Assembly: GCA_001179505.1 (NCBI GenBank)
Contig: CDMY01000542.1
Location: forward strand, 144,154 to 208,153
Reading direction: 5' to 3'
DNA: 64,000 nucleotides
Origin: Vitrella brassicaformis
Taxonomy: Eukaryota > Sar > Vitrellaceae
Each line of letters opens with the position of its first letter. Position 1 is the first letter of the stretch. Both the position numbers and the translations under genes were made by a program. The notes under the pieces are model-generated. The model saw only the letters and a program-made list of their open reading frames with translations, had not been told where the DNA came from and did not search any database. This document shows, piece after piece, positions 61,933 through 64,000 of the stretch.

Positions 61933-64000
61933 ATGGAGAGTGAGGGCATCGGGCACCACTGCGGCGTGGCGCTGATCCGGCTGCTCAAGCCGGTCGAGTA
62001 CTTTGTGGAGAAGTATGGCACGGTCTTCTACGGCCTCAAGAACCTCTACCTCCTCATGGAGAAGCAGCGCAACCGAGGCCAGGACGGCGCCGGCATCGCC
62101 TGCGTCAAGCTGGACCTTGAGCCGGGGTTTCCCTTCATCGACTGCCAGCGGTCCATCGCTCAGGACCCCATCAAGGACGTCATGTACAAGTGCGAGAAGC
62201 TCGCCTCCGAGAAGCTGCAGGAGCTCGACGGCGGCTTGCGGCGCAACGGGCGGATCCTCAAGCACCGGGTGCCCTTCACCGGGGAGGTCTTCCTCGGCCA
62301 CGTCAGGTACGGCACCGACAGTGACAACAGCGAGGACCGCTGCCACCCGATCCCTCACGAGAACAACTGGATGACGCGTAACCTGGTGCTGGCGGGCAAC
62401 TTCAACCTGACCAATGTGGACGAGCTCTTCAGCGAGCTGGTGGAGCTGGGCCAGCATCCCCGCGAGAAGAGCGACACCATCACGCTGCTGGAGAACATCA
62501 GCCACTTTTTGGACAAGGAGAACAACGACCTGTACGTCAAGTACTTCGCCGCCGGCCACGGCATGCAGGACTGCTTCAGGCTCATCGCCGACAACATCAA
62601 TGTGCCGCGCATCCTCAGACAGGCCGCCGCACACTGGGACGGCGGGTACGTCATCGGGGGGCTCCTGGGGCACGGTGACGCCTTCGCGCTGCGTGACCCG
62701 AGCGGCATCCGGCCGGCCTTCTACTATGTCGATGAGGAGGTCGCCGTGGTCGCCAGCGAGAGGCCCGTCATCCAATCGGTCTTTGGGGTAAGGCAGACAA
62801 CAGGGGATGGATGGATGGATGGATGGGGCTGCATCTCTCTCCATCTCTGTCTCTCTCTGTGTGTGTGTGTGTGTGTGTGTGTCAGTGTGGTGTGGATGAG
62901 GTTCGTGAGATCGGTCCGGGCAATGCGCTCGTCATCAAGAGGGACGGCACCGTATTCCAGGAACGGGTCAGTCAGCTCAGGGAGGGACCAACCACTCACA
63001 CAACACAGCACAGGCATGAGTGAGATACACCTATGTGTGGCTCACGCGATGCATATGCATGTGTGTGTTGTGTGTTGTGTGTGCCAGGTTATCGACCCCC
63101 TCCCATACAGAGGCTGCACCTTCGAGCGCATCTATTTTTCCAGGTAGGTGGGTGCGGCGCGCACACACACACCGCACATATAGTGCTGGTCTGACTGCTG
63201 TCATCTGTGTGTCGTCCATCGGTCAGGGGTGGCGATGCGGCCATCTACCGTGAGCGCGAGAGGCTGGGGAGAAACCTCGGTGAGCGAAGCGAACGGAGCT
63301 TTCTCGCCCCTCCCGTGTGTGTATGTGTGTCTGTGTGTTGTGGATGGTTGTCTTGTCTGGTCAGTGCCTGAGGTTTTGCAGGCGCTCGACGGCGATTTGG
63401 AGAATGCAGTCTTCGGCTTCATCCCGAACACCTCAGAGCTCTCCTACTACGGACTCGTCAAAGGTGAGTGGCTGGCCACGATGGGACATGCAGACACACA
63501 CAATGCCACTACTCACCGTGTGTGTGTGTATGTGTGTGTGACAGGTATGGAGGAGCAGATGGATCGCATCAAGGAGGAGAAGATCCTCGCACTCGGACCC
63601 GCACCAGACCCCGCCGAAGTGCGCAAGGTCAGTGGACTGACCCACACCCATCAGACACCACACCATCGATAATGTCACTTGTCTGTCTGTCTGTCTGTCT
63701 GTCAGATCTTGGCCCTGAAGGTTCGAGTGGAGAAGGTGGCTTTCAAGGACGCCAAGATCCGGACCTTCATCCAGGAGGACAAGAGCCGCGAGTTCCTCGT
63801 CAGCCACGCATACGACGTCACATACGACAGCGTCAAACCCACCGACGCCCTCGTGGTCATCGACGACTCGGTCGTCAGGGGGACCACCCTCACCAACTCT
63901 ATCCTCAAGTAGCCACAACACACACCACCAGAGAGAAGATGGGCATGGAGGACGTCTGTCTCTGTGTTGGTGTGTGCAGGAATCTCGACCGTCTGAGGCC
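61933..64000 (+). CDS. purF: Amidophosphoribosyltransferase, 3' partial
   Basis: First committed step of purine synthesis: glutamine-dependent conversion of PRPP to phosphoribosylamine. Exons: 61933-62787, 62886-62966, 63088-63143, 63227-63279, 63365-63463, 63545-63627, 63706-63908, 63980 to the window end. The glutaminase nucleophile is the Cys of GHHCGVALIRL, preceded by about nine residues that would have to be removed or left as an extension (most PurF enzymes start MCG). Further motifs: LLMEKQRNRGQDGAG, GEVFLGHVRYGT, NWMTRNLVLAGNFNLTNVDE, LGHGDAFALRDPSGIRPAFY, CTFERIYFSRGGDAAIY, FIPNTSELSYYGLV and the PRPP loop VVIDDSVVRGTTLTNSILK. The whole protein resembles the long PurF form known from Bacteroidetes much more than the usual eukaryotic or E. 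coli form. The start is the only ATG in frame before GHHCG. The C-terminus lies outside the window. Confidence 0.93.

Overview
This is a nuclear genome window from an intron-rich, GC-rich protist. Almost every gene is cut by short GT-AG introns (about 60-130 nt) whose 3' ends are TG/GT tracts or (TCTG)n and (CCAT)n runs ending in CAG or TAG. The gene set includes a CFAP44-type ciliary tether protein, a cyanobacterial-type agmatinase, purine de novo synthesis genes, a SET8-type methyltransferase, an ER-type eIF2alpha kinase and a short (L)GSS-type phosphatidylserine decarboxylase. I infer a flagellated alveolate-grade alga, possibly a chromerid such as Vitrella. That is inference from style and content, not proof.

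Layout. 1-4.4 kb: PERK/PEK-like eIF2alpha kinase (+, 5' partial). 5.8-11.5 kb: SET8/KMT5A-like methyltransferase with a very long disordered N-terminus (+). 11.9-13.1 kb: helical-repeat protein (-). 13.6-15.5 kb: small ankyrin protein and a small unknown protein (+). 16.1-18.4 kb: RsmB/NSUN RNA m5C methyltransferase (-), head to head with an RBR ubiquitin ligase (+, 18.5-19.6). 20.4-22.3 kb: GSK3-like kinase (-). 23.5-28.0 kb: kinase-like fragments, an unknown gene and a divergent kinase-like gene (all -). 28.0-29.5 kb: EamA/DMT transporter (-), head to head with phosphatidylserine decarboxylase (+, 29.8-32.0). 33.4-35.0 kb: unknown, possibly F-box-like (+).

36-43.1 kb is the odd part. It holds a cluster of paralogous, strongly diverged protein-kinase-like units (DFD instead of DFG) in various states of decay, one attached to a J-domain, together with a recurring ~24-bp motif, inverted copies and a hairpin. 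44-45.8 kb: a secreted Cys-rich protein gene (-) and a broken partial duplicate of it.

46.5-48.2 kb: agmatinase (+). 48.6-50.3 kb: ARM-repeat/RING protein (-), head to head with CFAP44 (+, 50.6-58.7). 59.4-61.8 kb: adenylosuccinate lyase PurB (-), head to head with amidophosphoribosyltransferase PurF (+, from 61.9 and running off the window). PurF performs the first committed step of purine synthesis. PurB acts late in IMP synthesis and again in AMP synthesis, so the shared 167-bp gap may be a coordinating bidirectional promoter.

Exon borders are my reading of splice consensus plus reading frame. A few junctions could not be phased and are flagged. No tRNA, rRNA or CRISPR array was recognised.
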